Below are positions 7,905 to 17,324 of a stretch of 35,581 nt of DNA, piece by piece. The DNA is from Actinomycetota bacterium (GTDB lineage: Bacteria; Actinomycetota; Actinomycetes; S36-B12; UBA5976). Each line of letters opens with the position of its first letter. Position 1 is the first letter of the stretch. The position numbers and the translations under genes were made by a program. Below the pieces are notes generated by a model. That model was given only the letters and a program-made list of their open reading frames with translations, did not search any database and had not been told where the DNA came from. The stretch lies in assembly GCA_009885745.1 (NCBI GenBank), contig VFKC01000043.1:1-35581 (forward strand), given 5' to 3'.

Positions 7905-9629
7905 TTAATCGACATTATCCTCATCGGAGGCAAAGCCACTAGGGGCTTCTGGGGTCGTCTTTTGAACTTGCATCAGGAATTCGTAGTTGCTCTTAGTGTT
8001 GCGCAACTTGGTCAAAAGTAGTTCAAGACCCTGTTGGGAATCAAGGGCATGAAGTACGCGACGCAACTTCCAAATAACTTTTAACTCATCTGGAGCCATC
8101 AAGATTTCTTCACGTCGAGTTCCAGAAGCCTCAATGTCAACCGCCGGGAAAATCCGTCGATCCGCTAAACGGCGATCCAACTTGAGTTCCATGTTGCCAG
8201 TTCCCTTGAACTCTTCGAAAATGACTTCATCCATTCGAGAGCCAGTCTCAACCAAAGCAGTTGCCAAGATTGTTAAGGATCCACCCTCTTCGATGTTGCG
8301 GGCAGCGCCGAAGAATTTTTTCGGTGGATACAAAGCCGCAGAGTCAACACCACCGGAAAGGATTCGGCCAGATGCAGGTGCAGCTAAGTTGTACGCACGA
8401 CCCAATCGAGTCATTGAATCCAAAAGCACCACAACATCATGACCCATTTCCACCAATCGCTTTGCGCGTTCAATTGCTAATTCAGCAATAGTCGTGTGGT
8501 CTTCTGCTGGTCGATCAAAAGTAGAAGCAATAACTTCACCCTTGACTGAACGCTGCATGTCGGTTACTTCTTCTGGACGCTCATCGACAAGAACGACCAT
8601 CAAATGGACCTCTGGATTATTTTCCACAATCGCATTAGCAATATTTTGCAGAATCATTGTCTTTCCGGCCTTTGGCGGGGAAACGATAAGTCCGCGCTGT
8701 CCCTTACCAATTGGCGCAACAAGATCGATTACTCGAGTTACCAAATTGTTTGGTGCAGTTTCAAGACGTAAGCGCTCTTGCGGATACAGCGGAGTTAGTT
8801 TGCTGAAATCAACACGATTACGCAACTCGTCAGGCTCTAGCCCGTTGATCGATTCGATTCGCACAAGTGGATTGAATTTCTGCGGACGATCGCCTTCGCG
8901 CGGCTGCTTAACTTGTCCTGTGACGGCGTCACCTTTACGCAGGTTAAACCGCTTAACAAGGCCCATGGAAACGTAAACATCATTCGATCCTGGCAAATAT
9001 CCTGAAGTGCGAACGAAGGCATAGTTGTCCAGAATGTCGATGATGCCAGCAACTGGCAATAACACGTCATCTTCGGTGACCTCTAGGTCATACTCGCCGG
9101 CCCCACGATTGCCGCGATCGCGATTTCGTGGATTGCGGTCATTTCTATCACGACGATCGTTGCGATCATTGCGATCGCGCCTATTGCCACGGTCGTTTCG
9201 GTCTCCGCGTTCACGGCGAGAACCTTCGCTGGCTTCAGATGAATTGTCGCCGTTATCAGAATCAGTACGAGTTGATGTACGAGCCTCATCGCTAGATTCA
9301 GCATCCGATCCACCGCGATTATTGCGATTACGATTGCGATTATTACGCTCAGGGCGCTCGCCACGGTCATCGTTTCGGGCTGGACGTTCGCCACGCTCTG
9401 ATGCGGTGTCTTTGGTCTCTTGATCCGCTTCTACGTTCTTGGCCGCTCCTGCAGCACGAGTTGCACTACGTCGTGGACGCCCTGCCCCCTGCTTTGCGCC
9501 AATCGCAGAAACTAGATCAGCTTTACGCATTGTTGATGCGCCTTCAATTCCAAGTCCAGCAGCCATGGCTTTTAGTTCTGGCAGGAGTTTGGTACTTAGC
9601 CCTTTGTCTGGGGCAATTGCTTCGGTCAC
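7905..9629 (-). CDS. rho: Transcription termination factor Rho
   Basis: A 574-residue hexameric RNA-dependent ATPase that ends transcription. Residues 1-48 are the Rho N-terminal SAP-like domain. Residues about 50-178 are a low-complexity insert rich in Arg, Asp and Asn (repeated DRNDR-type units), as in other high-GC Gram-positive Rho proteins. The cold-shock-like RNA-binding fold follows (about 182-262). The ATPase core has Walker A SPPKAGKT (317-324), VDERPEEV (348-355) and Walker B DVVVLLDS (398-405). The start is GTG with AAAGGA about seven bases upstream. It is last in the argS-to-rho run but 180 bases beyond thrB, so it may have its own promoter. The tail is acidic. Confidence 0.98.
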   Translation of the reverse strand: MTEAIAPDKGLSTKLLPELKAMAAGLGIEGASTMRKADLVSAIGAKQGAGRPRRSATRAAGAAKNVEADQETKDTASERGERPARNDDRGERPERNNRNRNRNNRGGSDAESSDEARTSTRTDSDNGDNSSEASEGSRRERGDRNDRGNRRDRNDRNDRRDRNDRNPRNRDRGNRGAGEYDLEVTEDDVLLPVAGIIDILDNYAFVRTSGYLPGSNDVYVSMGLVKRFNLRKGDAVTGQVKQPREGDRPQKFNPLVRIESINGLEPDELRNRVDFSKLTPLYPQERLRLETAPNNLVTRVIDLVAPIGKGQRGLIVSPPKAGKTMILQNIANAIVENNPEVHLMVVLVDERPEEVTDMQRSVKGEVIASTFDRPAEDHTTIAELAIERAKRLVEMGHDVVVLLDSMTRLGRAYNLAAPASGRILSGGVDSAALYPPKKFFGAARNIEEGGSLTILATALVETGSRMDEVIFEEFKGTGNMELKLDRRLADRRIFPAVDIEASGTRREEILMAPDELKVIWKLRRVLHALDSQQGLELLLTKLRNTKSNYEFLMQVQKTTPEAPSGFASDEDNVD

Positions 9630-9809
9630 TTATGTGTCCTTTGTGTAATCAGGGATAAATTAATCTCCGCGCTTGGATACGAAAAAATTCGCTCAGTTTT
9701 GCGGGATATTTTTCAGTGGAAGAATTCCTACTGATGCTCAACTGTACCAGAGGACATAGCACTGTTGACAATTCGCCAAGGAAATACGGGAAAAAATTTT
9801 GTGTCGCAG

Positions 9810-10709
9810 TTAAGCCGGTTGCTCCAGAACAATGGTTCCTTCTTCCGCAACTGGAACTGGAACGGCCGAAAACCCTTGTTCTGCAACAATTTCTATTGCC
9901 AGAGCAGCATTCTGCGTGGTACACAAGGCTAAAACAGAAGGTCCTGCTCCGCTAATGCAAGCCGCAATCCCCTGGCTGCGCAACTTTGCGACCAATTCCA
10001 TTGATTCGGGATATGCCTCAACTCGATATTTCTGATGCAAACGATCGTTGGTTGCCTCTAGTAGCAATTCTGGAGAGCCGATAATTGCTGCGATAAGCAG
10101 TGCGCTTCGGGCCGCATTAAAAGCTGCGTCTTTATGCGGGATCTGTGCTGGGATTAATCCCCTGGCCTTGTGGGTTGATAATTCACCCTTTGGCACACCG
10201 AACACTGGAACGATCTCTGGATTAACATTCATCGCCACGGCATCCGCATGACCATCGTCATCAACCCAAGCAATAGTCAACCCACCCAATAAGCAGGCTG
10301 CGGCATTGTCAGGATGACCTTCGATGACAGTGGCTAGTTGCAATAACTCAGGTTCTGAAATTGCAACTTGGCAAAGCTCGCGAGCAATCACAAGTCCCGC
10401 CACGATCGCAGCAGCAGATGAGCCCATCCCTCGACCTTGTGGGATCGCATTTTTACATTCAATTTTCAAGCCGACAATTGGTTTGCCGAATGTTGCACAA
10501 GTTTCAATTATGGTTTTGGCTACCAGGTGACTTTCATCAGTTGGCAATTCACCGGCGCCTTGACCAACAATATTGACAACCACATTCGGCTCATCAGTTA
10601 TTGTCGCGGTAATAAAGTCACGCAACTCAACGGCGATACCTAAGGAGTCGTAACCGGGACCTAAATTGGCACTTGTCGCAGGTACTGAGACTGTGACGGT
10701 TTGCAACAT
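9810..10709 (-). CDS. thrB: Homoserine kinase
   Basis: A 299-residue GHMP-family kinase that phosphorylates L-homoserine with ATP, giving O-phosphohomoserine for threonine synthesis. The N-terminal SVPATSANLGPGYDSLG is typical, and the ATP-binding GHMP motif IPQGRGMGSSAAA lies at about residues 89-101. The C-terminal ISGAGPSVLAL is the usual GHMP C-terminal glycine-rich stretch. Length is normal. Its ATG shares one base with the thrC stop (TAATG), so the two are translationally coupled. It follows hom and thrC in the amino-acid operon. Confidence 0.97.
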   Translation of the reverse strand: MLQTVTVSVPATSANLGPGYDSLGIAVELRDFITATITDEPNVVVNIVGQGAGELPTDESHLVAKTIIETCATFGKPIVGLKIECKNAIPQGRGMGSSAAAIVAGLVIARELCQVAISEPELLQLATVIEGHPDNAAACLLGGLTIAWVDDDGHADAVAMNVNPEIVPVFGVPKGELSTHKARGLIPAQIPHKDAAFNAARSALLIAAIIGSPELLLEATNDRLHQKYRVEAYPESMELVAKLRSQGIAACISGAGPSVLALCTTQNAALAIEIVAEQGFSAVPVPVAEEGTIVLEQPA

Positions 10710-11767
10710 TAGATGAGGTCCAAGGCTGCTGCGGCTGCATGCATATTTACTGGCACAACTACTGGATCAGGTGCGTCATTTAATGCCCACTGAGTGTCTT
10801 TCAAGCCATTGCCGGTCACCGTACATACGATGGTGGCCCCGGAATCAACAAGACCTAAATCTGCTTGTTGTAAAAGCCCAGCAACACTGGCTGCACTTGC
10901 CGGCTCAACAAAGAAACCTTCATGATTTGCCAATAAGCGATAAGCATCAAGAATTTGCTCATCAGTTACCGAACTAATCAAGCCTCCTGAGTCATCACGA
11001 GCAGCTATCGCTAGGTCCCATGATGCTGGATTGCCAATTCTTATTGCTGTTGCAAGAGTCTCTGGATTTTCAATCGGATGTCCGGCAACAAATGGCGCAG
11101 CTCCGGCAGCCTGAAATCCCCACATTTGTGGCAGGCGCGCGGCCAGACCATCCTTTTTGTATTCGGTGAAGCCCATCCAATAGGCGCTGATGTTTCCAGC
11201 ATTTCCAACTGGTAGACAGTGAATATCTGGCGCATCACCGAGTGCATCGACAATCTCGAAAGCTGCGGTTTTTTGGCCCTGCAGACGTGCTGGGTTAACT
11301 GAATTCACTAGCGCGATTGGGTAGTTATCTGCTAAATCTCGCGCCATGTTTAGACAATCATCAAAGTTGCCATCGATTTGTAAAATTGTTGCGCCATGAA
11401 TTACTGCTTGCGCTAACTTGCCCATAGCAATTTTGCCTTGCGGAACTAAAACGGCGCTTTTCATTCCAGCCTTAGTCGCATATGCCGCTGCCGATGCTGA
11501 AGTATTTCCAGTTGAGGCACAAATTACCGCACGGGCGCCCTGTCGAACAGAATCGGTTATCGCCATAGTCATACCGCGATCTTTAAATGATCCAGTGGGA
11601 TTCATGCCCTCGACTTTTAGATAAACCTTGGCACCCGTTCGCTCGGATAACTCACATGCGTAAACAAGTGGCGTGCCACCCTCGCCAAGAGAGACAACGA
11701 CATCGTTTGATCCAATTGGCAATCGACTGCGATATTCCTCAATCACACCAGCCCACAGATGCGCCAT
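10709..11767 (-). CDS. thrC: Threonine synthase
   Basis: A 352-residue PLP enzyme that converts O-phosphohomoserine to L-threonine. The PLP lysine lies in [11 protein letters not shown] (Lys about 62). The SxGNT motif is seen as [14 protein letters not shown], and the phosphate-binding loop as [12 protein letters not shown] (about 187-198). The length fits the shorter actinobacterial type. It starts two bases after the hom stop region and overlaps thrB by one base, placing it in the middle of the hom-thrC-thrB operon. Confidence 0.97.
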   Translation of the reverse strand: MAHLWAGVIEEYRSRLPIGSNDVVVSLGEGGTPLVYACELSERTGAKVYLKVEGMNPTGSFKDRGMTMAITDSVRQGARAVICASTGNTSASAAAYATKAGMKSAVLVPQGKIAMGKLAQAVIHGATILQIDGNFDDCLNMARDLADNYPIALVNSVNPARLQGQKTAAFEIVDALGDAPDIHCLPVGNAGNISAYWMGFTEYKKDGLAARLPQMWGFQAAGAAPFVAGHPIENPETLATAIRIGNPASWDLAIAARDDSGGLISSVTDEQILDAYRLLANHEGFFVEPASAASVAGLLQQADLGLVDSGATIVCTVTGNGLKDTQWALNDAPDPVVVPVNMHAAAAALDLI

Positions 11768-11769
11768 TT

Positions 11770-13059
11770 TTATACTGCCCCGCCTTCAACTCGCATTACG
11801 CCTAATACTTCTCGCACAGCAGACATGCCGCGGAGTGCTTCAACAGTATTTCGCAATTTTGCATCTGTGGCACTGTGGGTGCGAATAATTAATCGCGCAT
11901 CATTGGCTTCACCATCTTGACGAACTGCCTCGATAGATACACCGTGCTTTGCAAATTCATTGGAAATTGCAGCAAGTACCCCGGATTCATCAGCCACTCG
12001 CAGATTCAAGTAATAGGAAGTAACCGCATCACCAATGCCATGAATCTTGAGGTTCGCATACGTGCTGTGGGTTGGGCCAACATTGCCAGCAACTCGATTG
12101 CGGGCTGCGGTAATTACATCACCTAATACAGAACTAGCCGTTGGATCGCCACCAGCACCACGACCATAAAACATCATCTGCCCAGCTGCCTTTGCCTCAA
12201 CGAAAACAGCGTTGTAAGCATCACGGACACTTGCCAATGGGTGCGTTTCTGGCACCATCGCGGGATGAACTCGAACTATTACTCCGGTTTCATCATCAGT
12301 AATCTCAGCAATTGCCAACAACTTGATTACATACCCAAGTGATTTTGCCGCCTCAACATCATCTGCTGTTACTTGAGACATACCCTCACGGTAGACATCG
12401 TCCGATGTGACATTTGTGTGGAATGCCAAGCTCGCTAAAATCGCCGCTTTGGCTGCCGCATCGTAACCTTCAACATCTGCTGTGGGATCTGCTTCTGCGT
12501 AACCTAAGGCCTGGGCTTGCGCCAGTACTTCGGAATAATCCGCACCTTCATCGGTCATCTTGCTCAAAATGAAATTCGTGGTGCCATTAACGATTCCGAG
12601 TAAACGACGAACCTTGTCGCCAGCCAGTGATTCACGCAAAGGCTTGAGCAATGGGATAGCGCCGGCTACTGCAGCTTCGTAATACAAGTCAACGCCTTTG
12701 GCCTCCGCAAGCGCATGCAAATGTGCACCATGTGCAGCGATCAAAGCCTTGTTCGCCGTAATTACTGATGACCCATTCGCTATCGCAGTTTCGATTAGAG
12801 ACTTGGCAGGCTCTATTCCGCCAATCAACTCGATGACAATGTCTGCTCCGCTAGCCGCCAATGCTTGGGCATCAGATGTGATTAAACTTTCGGCAATGCC
12901 TTCACGAGTCTTACTGGTGTCACGAACAGCAACACCAGTTAAGACAACTTCTCGGCCAATGCGAGCGGCAAACTCTGACCCATTGGAAATTAACAAATTA
13001 GCGACTGAAGAACCCACAGTTCCACCACCGAGCAACGCAACAGTTATCGGCGCGGACAT
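11770..13059 (-). CDS. hom: Homoserine dehydrogenase
   Basis: A 429-residue NAD(P)-dependent enzyme that reduces aspartate semialdehyde to homoserine, the branch point to threonine and methionine. The N-terminal Rossmann motif is [20 protein letters not shown] and the [11 protein letters not shown] stretch belong to the catalytic domain. A C-terminal ACT domain ([17 protein letters not shown], about 345-365) implies allosteric control, usually by threonine. The ATG at 13059 is chosen because AAGGAG lies five bases upstream; a TTG seven codons earlier is in frame but not supported. It lies 75 bases after lysA and two before thrC. Confidence 0.97.
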   Translation of the reverse strand: MSAPITVALLGGGTVGSSVANLLISNGSEFAARIGREVVLTGVAVRDTSKTREGIAESLITSDAQALAASGADIVIELIGGIEPAKSLIETAIANGSSVITANKALIAAHGAHLHALAEAKGVDLYYEAAVAGAIPLLKPLRESLAGDKVRRLLGIVNGTTNFILSKMTDEGADYSEVLAQAQALGYAEADPTADVEGYDAAAKAAILASLAFHTNVTSDDVYREGMSQVTADDVEAAKSLGYVIKLLAIAEITDDETGVIVRVHPAMVPETHPLASVRDAYNAVFVEAKAAGQMMFYGRGAGGDPTASSVLGDVITAARNRVAGNVGPTHSTYANLKIHGIGDAVTSYYLNLRVADESGVLAAISNEFAKHGVSIEAVRQDGEANDARLIIRTHSATDAKLRNTVEALRGMSAVREVLGVMRVEGGAV

Positions 13060-13134
13060 TGGTTCTCCTTTTCCAGGCAAACTTAATTTATGGCTGTGAT
13101 AAGTCTGTCAGAAAGCCAACAAGTAGACCAAACG

Positions 13135-14523
13135 CTAGAGAGCGGCACCTGGGTCAAGTGCTAATAAATCCTCTAGAGTCTCGCGACGCAGAAGTATTTG
13201 GGATTCACCGTCTGAGACAGAAACAACAGCTGGTCGGGCAATGTAGTTGTAGTTACTGGCCATTGCTCTGCAATAAGCACCCGTTGCAGCAACAGCGAGT
13301 AAATCTCCTGGAACGACATCCGCAGGTAACCAAGCATCGCGAACCACAATGTCACCACTCTCACAATGTTTTCCAACTACGCGTGAAAGTGCCAAAGCAG
13401 CAGGTGTCTCACGAGAAGCCAGCGTGACTGTGTATTGCGCATCGTAAAGTGCGGTTCGGATGTTATCGCTCATTCCCCCATCAACTGAGATGTAGCGCCT
13501 TTCTAATCCAGCATCTAAATCAACTGACTTGACGGTTCCCACTTCGTAAATTGTGATGCCGGCACCACCAATAATTGCCCGACCTGGCTCGACAGCAAGC
13601 CGAGGTAACGGGAAGTGAACTCGAGCACATTCAGTAATCAGAATCTGATGAATTGCAGACGCCATCGTATTTATGTCAAGCGGATCATCGCCATCGATGT
13701 AGGCGATACCCATGCCACCACCAAGGTTTAGTTCAGTAACAGTGAAATCAAAAGCATCTCGGATAGCACAAGCAAATTCAACGACACGATGTGCAGCGAC
13801 TTCGAATCCAGCTGCGTCAAAAATTTGTGATCCGATGTGTGAGTGAAGCCCCAGTAGTGAAAGTGCCTCTGCCCCAATCACAGCCTCGGCGGCAGCAAGA
13901 GCAGCACCAGAAGAAACTGAAAGTCCGAATTTTTGATCCTCGTGCGCTGTTGCTATGAATTCATGAGTGTGGGCCTCTACCCCGACAGTAAGACGGATCA
14001 AGACCTGTTGGGTCACTCCGTGTACAGCTGCAATTTGATTCAGTCGCTGAATCTCAATGAGACTGTCAACAATAATTCGTCCTACTCCGACACTTACCGC
14101 TCGCTCGAGTTCCGCGGTGCTCTTATTGTTGCCATGAAACAGAATGCGAGAAGGATTAAAACCAGCTCTTAAGGCAACTTCAAGTTCTCCTGCAGTACAG
14201 ATGTCTATTGATAACCCTTCAGCCATTAACCACTTTGCAACTCCGGTTGTCAGAAAAGCTTTCGCCGCGTAATAAACATCAGTTGGAACTTCCGCGGTGT
14301 CATAGGCCGCCACATAATTTTTTGCCCGAGCTCGTACATCCTGCTCATCTATGACAAAAAGTGGAGTTCCATATGCGCTAACAAGCGTGCTAATCGGGAT
14401 TTTGCCCATTTGAATTTCACCGGAAGGCAGCCTGTTTGTGCTCATTGGCCAAATATTTGATTCGACATTAAAGATGTTTTCGGGAATTTCTGGAACCCGA
14501 GCCAGTGAATTCGAATCAGCCAT
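13135..14523 (-). CDS. lysA: Diaminopimelate decarboxylase
   Basis: A 462-residue fold-type III PLP enzyme that decarboxylates meso-diaminopimelate to L-lysine. The PLP lysine is in DVYYAAKAFLT (Lys 88). HSHIGSQIFD, the glycine-rich ELNLGGGMGIAY, EPGRAI and the active-site Cys in GKHCESGD are present. The C-terminal GAYCRAMASNYN is typical. The ATG at 14523 comes two bases after the argS stop, so translation is probably coupled. The first about 38 residues extend beyond the usual domain start. The pairing of argS with lysA is a known actinobacterial arrangement. Confidence 0.97.
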   Translation of the reverse strand: MADSNSLARVPEIPENIFNVESNIWPMSTNRLPSGEIQMGKIPISTLVSAYGTPLFVIDEQDVRARAKNYVAAYDTAEVPTDVYYAAKAFLTTGVAKWLMAEGLSIDICTAGELEVALRAGFNPSRILFHGNNKSTAELERAVSVGVGRIIVDSLIEIQRLNQIAAVHGVTQQVLIRLTVGVEAHTHEFIATAHEDQKFGLSVSSGAALAAAEAVIGAEALSLLGLHSHIGSQIFDAAGFEVAAHRVVEFACAIRDAFDFTVTELNLGGGMGIAYIDGDDPLDINTMASAIHQILITECARVHFPLPRLAVEPGRAIIGGAGITIYEVGTVKSVDLDAGLERRYISVDGGMSDNIRTALYDAQYTVTLASRETPAALALSRVVGKHCESGDIVVRDAWLPADVVPGDLLAVAATGAYCRAMASNYNYIARPAVVSVSDGESQILLRRETLEDLLALDPGAAL

Positions 14524-14525
14524 AA

Positions 14526-16211
14526 CTACATTCTCTCTGGTGCTGACACACCTAGCAGGTCAAGACCATTGAAAATGACCTGGCGAGCCGCTGCACAAAG
14601 CCACAAGCGCGCTACGTTTAACTCGGTTATTTCGTCGTCACCGTGAGGCAGCACTCGACAAGCATCATAAAAACGGTGATAACCGGTGGCAACTTCCTCA
14701 AGATATCGGGATATGCGATGAGGCTCTCGCAGTTCAGCTGCGGTTGCAACAACACGAGGATAATCAGCCAGCAGGCCTAATAACTGACCTTCTCTAACAT
14801 CAGTTAGTAATGATGGATTGAATTTTGCTGAATCCCAATTTGATGTTTGCGCAGGAATGACTCCCAGTTCTGCTGCATTGCGAATTACTGAGGCAATGCG
14901 CGCGTGAGCGTATTGCACATAGTGAACTGGATTGTCATTCGTGTTTGAAGAAAGTAAGTCCAAGTCCAGAAGTAATGGTGAATCCACCGGGTAACGAATG
15001 AGCGAATATCGAGCCGCATCAACACCGACTTCATCAACAAGGTCCTCAAGGGTAATGATGTTTCCAGCTCGTTTAGAAAGGCGAACTTCCTGTCCACCCT
15101 TCATCATCTTTACCAATTGTCCGATCAAGAGCTGAATGCTCTTTTCTGGATCATCGCCAGCACAGGCGGCAACTGCTCGTAATCTATTGACGTAACCGTG
15201 ATGGTCAGCACCCAATAGATAAATGCAAAGATCAAAACCTCTAGATCGTTTATCCACGTAATAGGCGGTATCTGATGCGAAATAAGTTAATTCGCCATCG
15301 GCCTTAATCATGACTCGATCTTTATCGTCATCAAAGTCTGTTGTGCGAAGCCAGGTGGCTCCGCCTTCTTGGTAAACATGGCCTTGCTCGCGCAACTTAG
15401 TGAATCCGCGATCAACCGCACCTGATTCATGAAGTGTGCGCTCTGAATACCAAACATCAAAGTTTGTATTAAAAGTTGAAAGAACCCTTTGCTGATCAGC
15501 CAGTTGTAACTTGTAAGCCGCTTCGCGGAATGCCACGGTGCGCGTTTCGCCAGCCAAGTTCACAATTTCTGGGTCTTGAACCAAAATCTCTTGCGCCAAA
15601 GTCAAAATATATGCGCCGTGATAACCATCTTCAGGAATTGGATTTCCCAAGGCTGCAGCCTCAACTGAGGCACCAAACTTATCCATCTGGACGCCACGAT
15701 CATTTATGTAAAACTCACGGGCTACTTTTGCGCCAGCTGCTTCTAAAACGCGAGCCATCGCATCGCCAACTGCGGCCCAGCGAGTGTGTCCAAGGTGAAG
15801 GGGCCCGGTCGGATTTGCAGAGATGAACTCAATATTTATGGTTTGCCCGGCCAACGTATCGCTACGTCCAAAAGCAAGCCCCTTGGCCACGATGTCTCGA
15901 GCAAGTTCACCTTGGCTGGCAGCAGAAAGGCTAATGTTTAAAAACCCAGGACCTGCAATTTTAACAGCATCAATACCTAGCACCTTCAGTAACAATGGCT
16001 GTAAAACTTCAGCGACAGCGCGCGGATTTGTTCCAGCCTTTTTACTTAATTGCAAGGCAATGTTTGTGGCCCAATCCCCATGATCAAGATTTTTTGGTCG
16101 CTCAACAACAATTTCTGCAGGGATATCCGCGATTTCAAGTGCCAAAGTTTCAGCCAAAATGGCAGAGCGGACTGCTAATTCAATTTTTTGGGCAAGCTCT
16201 TGCGGGGTCAT
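14526..16211 (-). CDS. argS: Arginyl-tRNA synthetase
   Basis: A 561-residue class I synthetase that charges tRNA-Arg. The HIGH-type motif is in ANPTGPLHLGHTR (HLGH about 139-142), the variant KMSKS loop is VRLSKRAGN, and the N-terminal Add-1 domain includes NLDHGDWATNIAL. The C-terminal anticodon-binding domain (DALR type) is complete. I chose the ATG at 16211 (MTPQELAQ), which matches the usual N-terminus. TAGGCT eight bases upstream could be the -10 of a nearly leaderless mRNA. The frame is open 33 codons further upstream. It leads the argS-lysA-hom-thrC-thrB series. Confidence 0.96.
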   Translation of the reverse strand: MTPQELAQKIELAVRSAILAETLALEIADIPAEIVVERPKNLDHGDWATNIALQLSKKAGTNPRAVAEVLQPLLLKVLGIDAVKIAGPGFLNISLSAASQGELARDIVAKGLAFGRSDTLAGQTINIEFISANPTGPLHLGHTRWAAVGDAMARVLEAAGAKVAREFYINDRGVQMDKFGASVEAAALGNPIPEDGYHGAYILTLAQEILVQDPEIVNLAGETRTVAFREAAYKLQLADQQRVLSTFNTNFDVWYSERTLHESGAVDRGFTKLREQGHVYQEGGATWLRTTDFDDDKDRVMIKADGELTYFASDTAYYVDKRSRGFDLCIYLLGADHHGYVNRLRAVAACAGDDPEKSIQLLIGQLVKMMKGGQEVRLSKRAGNIITLEDLVDEVGVDAARYSLIRYPVDSPLLLDLDLLSSNTNDNPVHYVQYAHARIASVIRNAAELGVIPAQTSNWDSAKFNPSLLTDVREGQLLGLLADYPRVVATAAELREPHRISRYLEEVATGYHRFYDACRVLPHGDDEITELNVARLWLCAAARQVIFNGLDLLGVSAPERM

Positions 16212-16213
16212 GC

Positions 16214-16246
16214 TCGGTAAGCCTACCGAATGGTGCCTGTTGGCAC
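16214..16246 (-). promoter_or_regulatory. Two adjacent small inverted repeats at the argS start
   Basis: TCGGTA/TACCGA (16214-16229, four-base spacer) ends three bases before the argS ATG. GTGCC/GGCAC (16233-16246) lies next to it. The first repeat contains the putative -10 hexamer TAGGCT (16220-16225, minus strand). The pair could be an operator over the promoter or, if transcribed, two mRNA hairpins. Confidence 0.4.
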
Positions 16247-16353
16247 GAATAAGACCATTATTTTCCTCGGTATCGGTCACCGCATGCTGACCTGATGAAA
16301 CAATGTACAAGAATTAAAACAAGGTAACAGGTCCAGCGAGCAGGAGACGAGTC

Positions 16354-16941
16354 TTGAATCCAAATGTGTTCTGGCGGGTGCTCATTGCTCCTTGCTTGGT
16401 GACCATGCTCCTAGCATTTTGCATTGGCCCAGCGCAGGCATCCATTCAGGACCAACCAATAGATTTTTGTGCAAATAAGTTAACGGGCTTTATCAGAACT
16501 AGCCATAGATTGCCCTGTTCAAGTAATGAGAATTCACTCGGACTAAATGCTTTAGAACCAGGATTAGTGCGACCAAAAAAACTTGATCGTCAACTGGTAG
16601 CTCGCTTCAACGCAGCTCGGGCACGCGCAAAAGCCAATGGTTTTGAACTACTCATAACCAGTGGCTGGCGAAGTGTCAGGCATCAGCAACTTATGTATGA
16701 GCGAGCAGTCGTGAAATACGGTTCTGACAGAGAGGCTCGTCGATGGGTGCTACCTGCCGATGAGTCATTACATACCTGGGGCTTGGCCGTAGACATCAGG
16801 TTTGCTAATCGATCCGGAGCTGCTTTGCGCTGGTTCAAAAAATATAGTTACCGGTTTGGACTTTGCCGAGTGTATAAAAATGAATGGTGGCATTTTGAGC
16901 CAAACGTGAGCCCCGGTCAAAAATGTAGCGCGCCACGATAA
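16354..16941 (+). CDS. Secreted M15B/VanY-type D-alanyl-D-alanine carboxypeptidase
   Basis: A 195-residue exported peptidase expected to trim D-Ala from cell-wall stem peptides. Residues 1-29 form a signal peptide: a hydrophobic core ending GPAQA. The M15 zinc site is complete: SLHTWGLAVDI supplies His 140 and Asp 147, and NEWWHFEP supplies Glu 177 and His 180. SGWRS (about 103-107) supplies the usual Arg. The start is TTG at 16354 with AGGAG about eight bases upstream; ATG alternatives lie inside the signal peptide. Four other Cys residues lie in the mature part and could form disulfides. It is divergent from argS. Confidence 0.9.
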   Translation: MNPNVFWRVLIAPCLVTMLLAFCIGPAQASIQDQPIDFCANKLTGFIRTSHRLPCSSNENSLGLNALEPGLVRPKKLDRQLVARFNAARARAKANGFELLITSGWRSVRHQQLMYERAVVKYGSDREARRWVLPADESLHTWGLAVDIRFANRSGAALRWFKKYSYRFGLCRVYKNEWWHFEPNVSPGQKCSAPR

Positions 16942-16944
16942 CAA

Positions 16945-17052
16945 AAAGTGCCCGCAGTACTAATGGCTCGCACACAAAGTGCCCGCAGTACTAATGGCTC
17001 GCATATAAAGTGCCCGCAGTACTAATGGCTCGCACATAAAGTGCCCGCAGTA
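16945..17052. repeat. 31-bp tandem repeat, three full copies and a partial copy, copying a tRNA 3' end
   Basis: Units at 16945-16975, 16976-17006 and 17007-17037 are nearly identical, differing only in their last three or four bases. A 15-base partial copy (17038-17052) runs into the tRNA-Arg gene. On the minus strand each unit holds TACTGCGGGCA, the last 11 bases of the tRNA, plus CTTT and a 16-base spacer. The array therefore lies directly downstream of the tRNA on its own strand. Confidence 0.95.
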
Positions 17053-17114
17053 GGAATCGAACCTACGGCCTTCTGCTCCGGAGGCAGACGCTCTATCCCC
17101 TGAGCTATGCGGGC
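17042..17114 (-). tRNA. tRNA-Arg (anticodon CCG)
   Basis: A complete 73-base cloverleaf on the minus strand. Acceptor stem is GCCCGCA/TGCGGGC with discriminator A, D stem GCTC/GAGC, anticodon stem TCTGC/GCAGA with loop CTCCGGA (anticodon CCG), five-base variable loop, and T stem GTAGG/CCTAC with TTCGATT loop. CCA is not encoded. It reads CGG arginine codons. Confidence 0.97.
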
Positions 17115-17208
17115 TAAACATTCTTGAACACCTGACTTTAGCAGTGTCCTTAACTCAACAATTTTGATCAAAGAAAAATCTCAAATAGGCAAACCGCCAA
17201 AACCAAGC

Positions 17209-17214
17209 TATAAT
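17209..17214 (+). promoter_or_regulatory. -10 box TATAAT before the TPP riboswitch
   Basis: A consensus TATAAT lies just upstream of the riboswitch P1 stem. Transcription would start about seven bases later, at the beginning of the aptamer. No good -35 match is seen at 16-18 bases. Confidence 0.6.
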
Positions 17215-17218
17215 TTCA

Positions 17219-17312
17219 AAAGTAAGCACGGGAGCCAACAATGGCTGAGAGGGCACATCGTTTCATCTGAAGCGAGTGTCGACCGTTTAACCGGTCGGGT
17301 AATGCCGACTTT
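17219..17312 (+). promoter_or_regulatory. TPP riboswitch (THI element)
   Basis: The sequence has the conserved blocks of the thiamine pyrophosphate aptamer: a CACGGGAGCC-like block (17227 on), GGCTGAGAGGG (17243 on), and a distal arm ending GGTCGGGTAATGCCGAC. P1 can form between AAAGT (17219-17223) and ACTTT (17308-17312). The ribosome-binding site GGGAGG begins at 17313, directly after P1, so ligand binding probably controls translation of the transporter gene. No terminator is seen. Confidence 0.95.
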
Positions 17313-17324
17313 GGGAGGAAACAA

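Noticed and set aside
9025-9423. 132-codon Ser/Arg/Leu-rich plus-strand frame
   Set aside because: It is the antisense shadow of the repetitive insert in rho.
16212-16310. T-box leader for argS
   Set aside because: No T-box sequence, specifier loop or terminator is visible; a near-leaderless start fits better.
16945-17052. CRISPR array
   Set aside because: The repeats are directly adjacent with no unique spacers, copy a tRNA end, and no cas genes are present.
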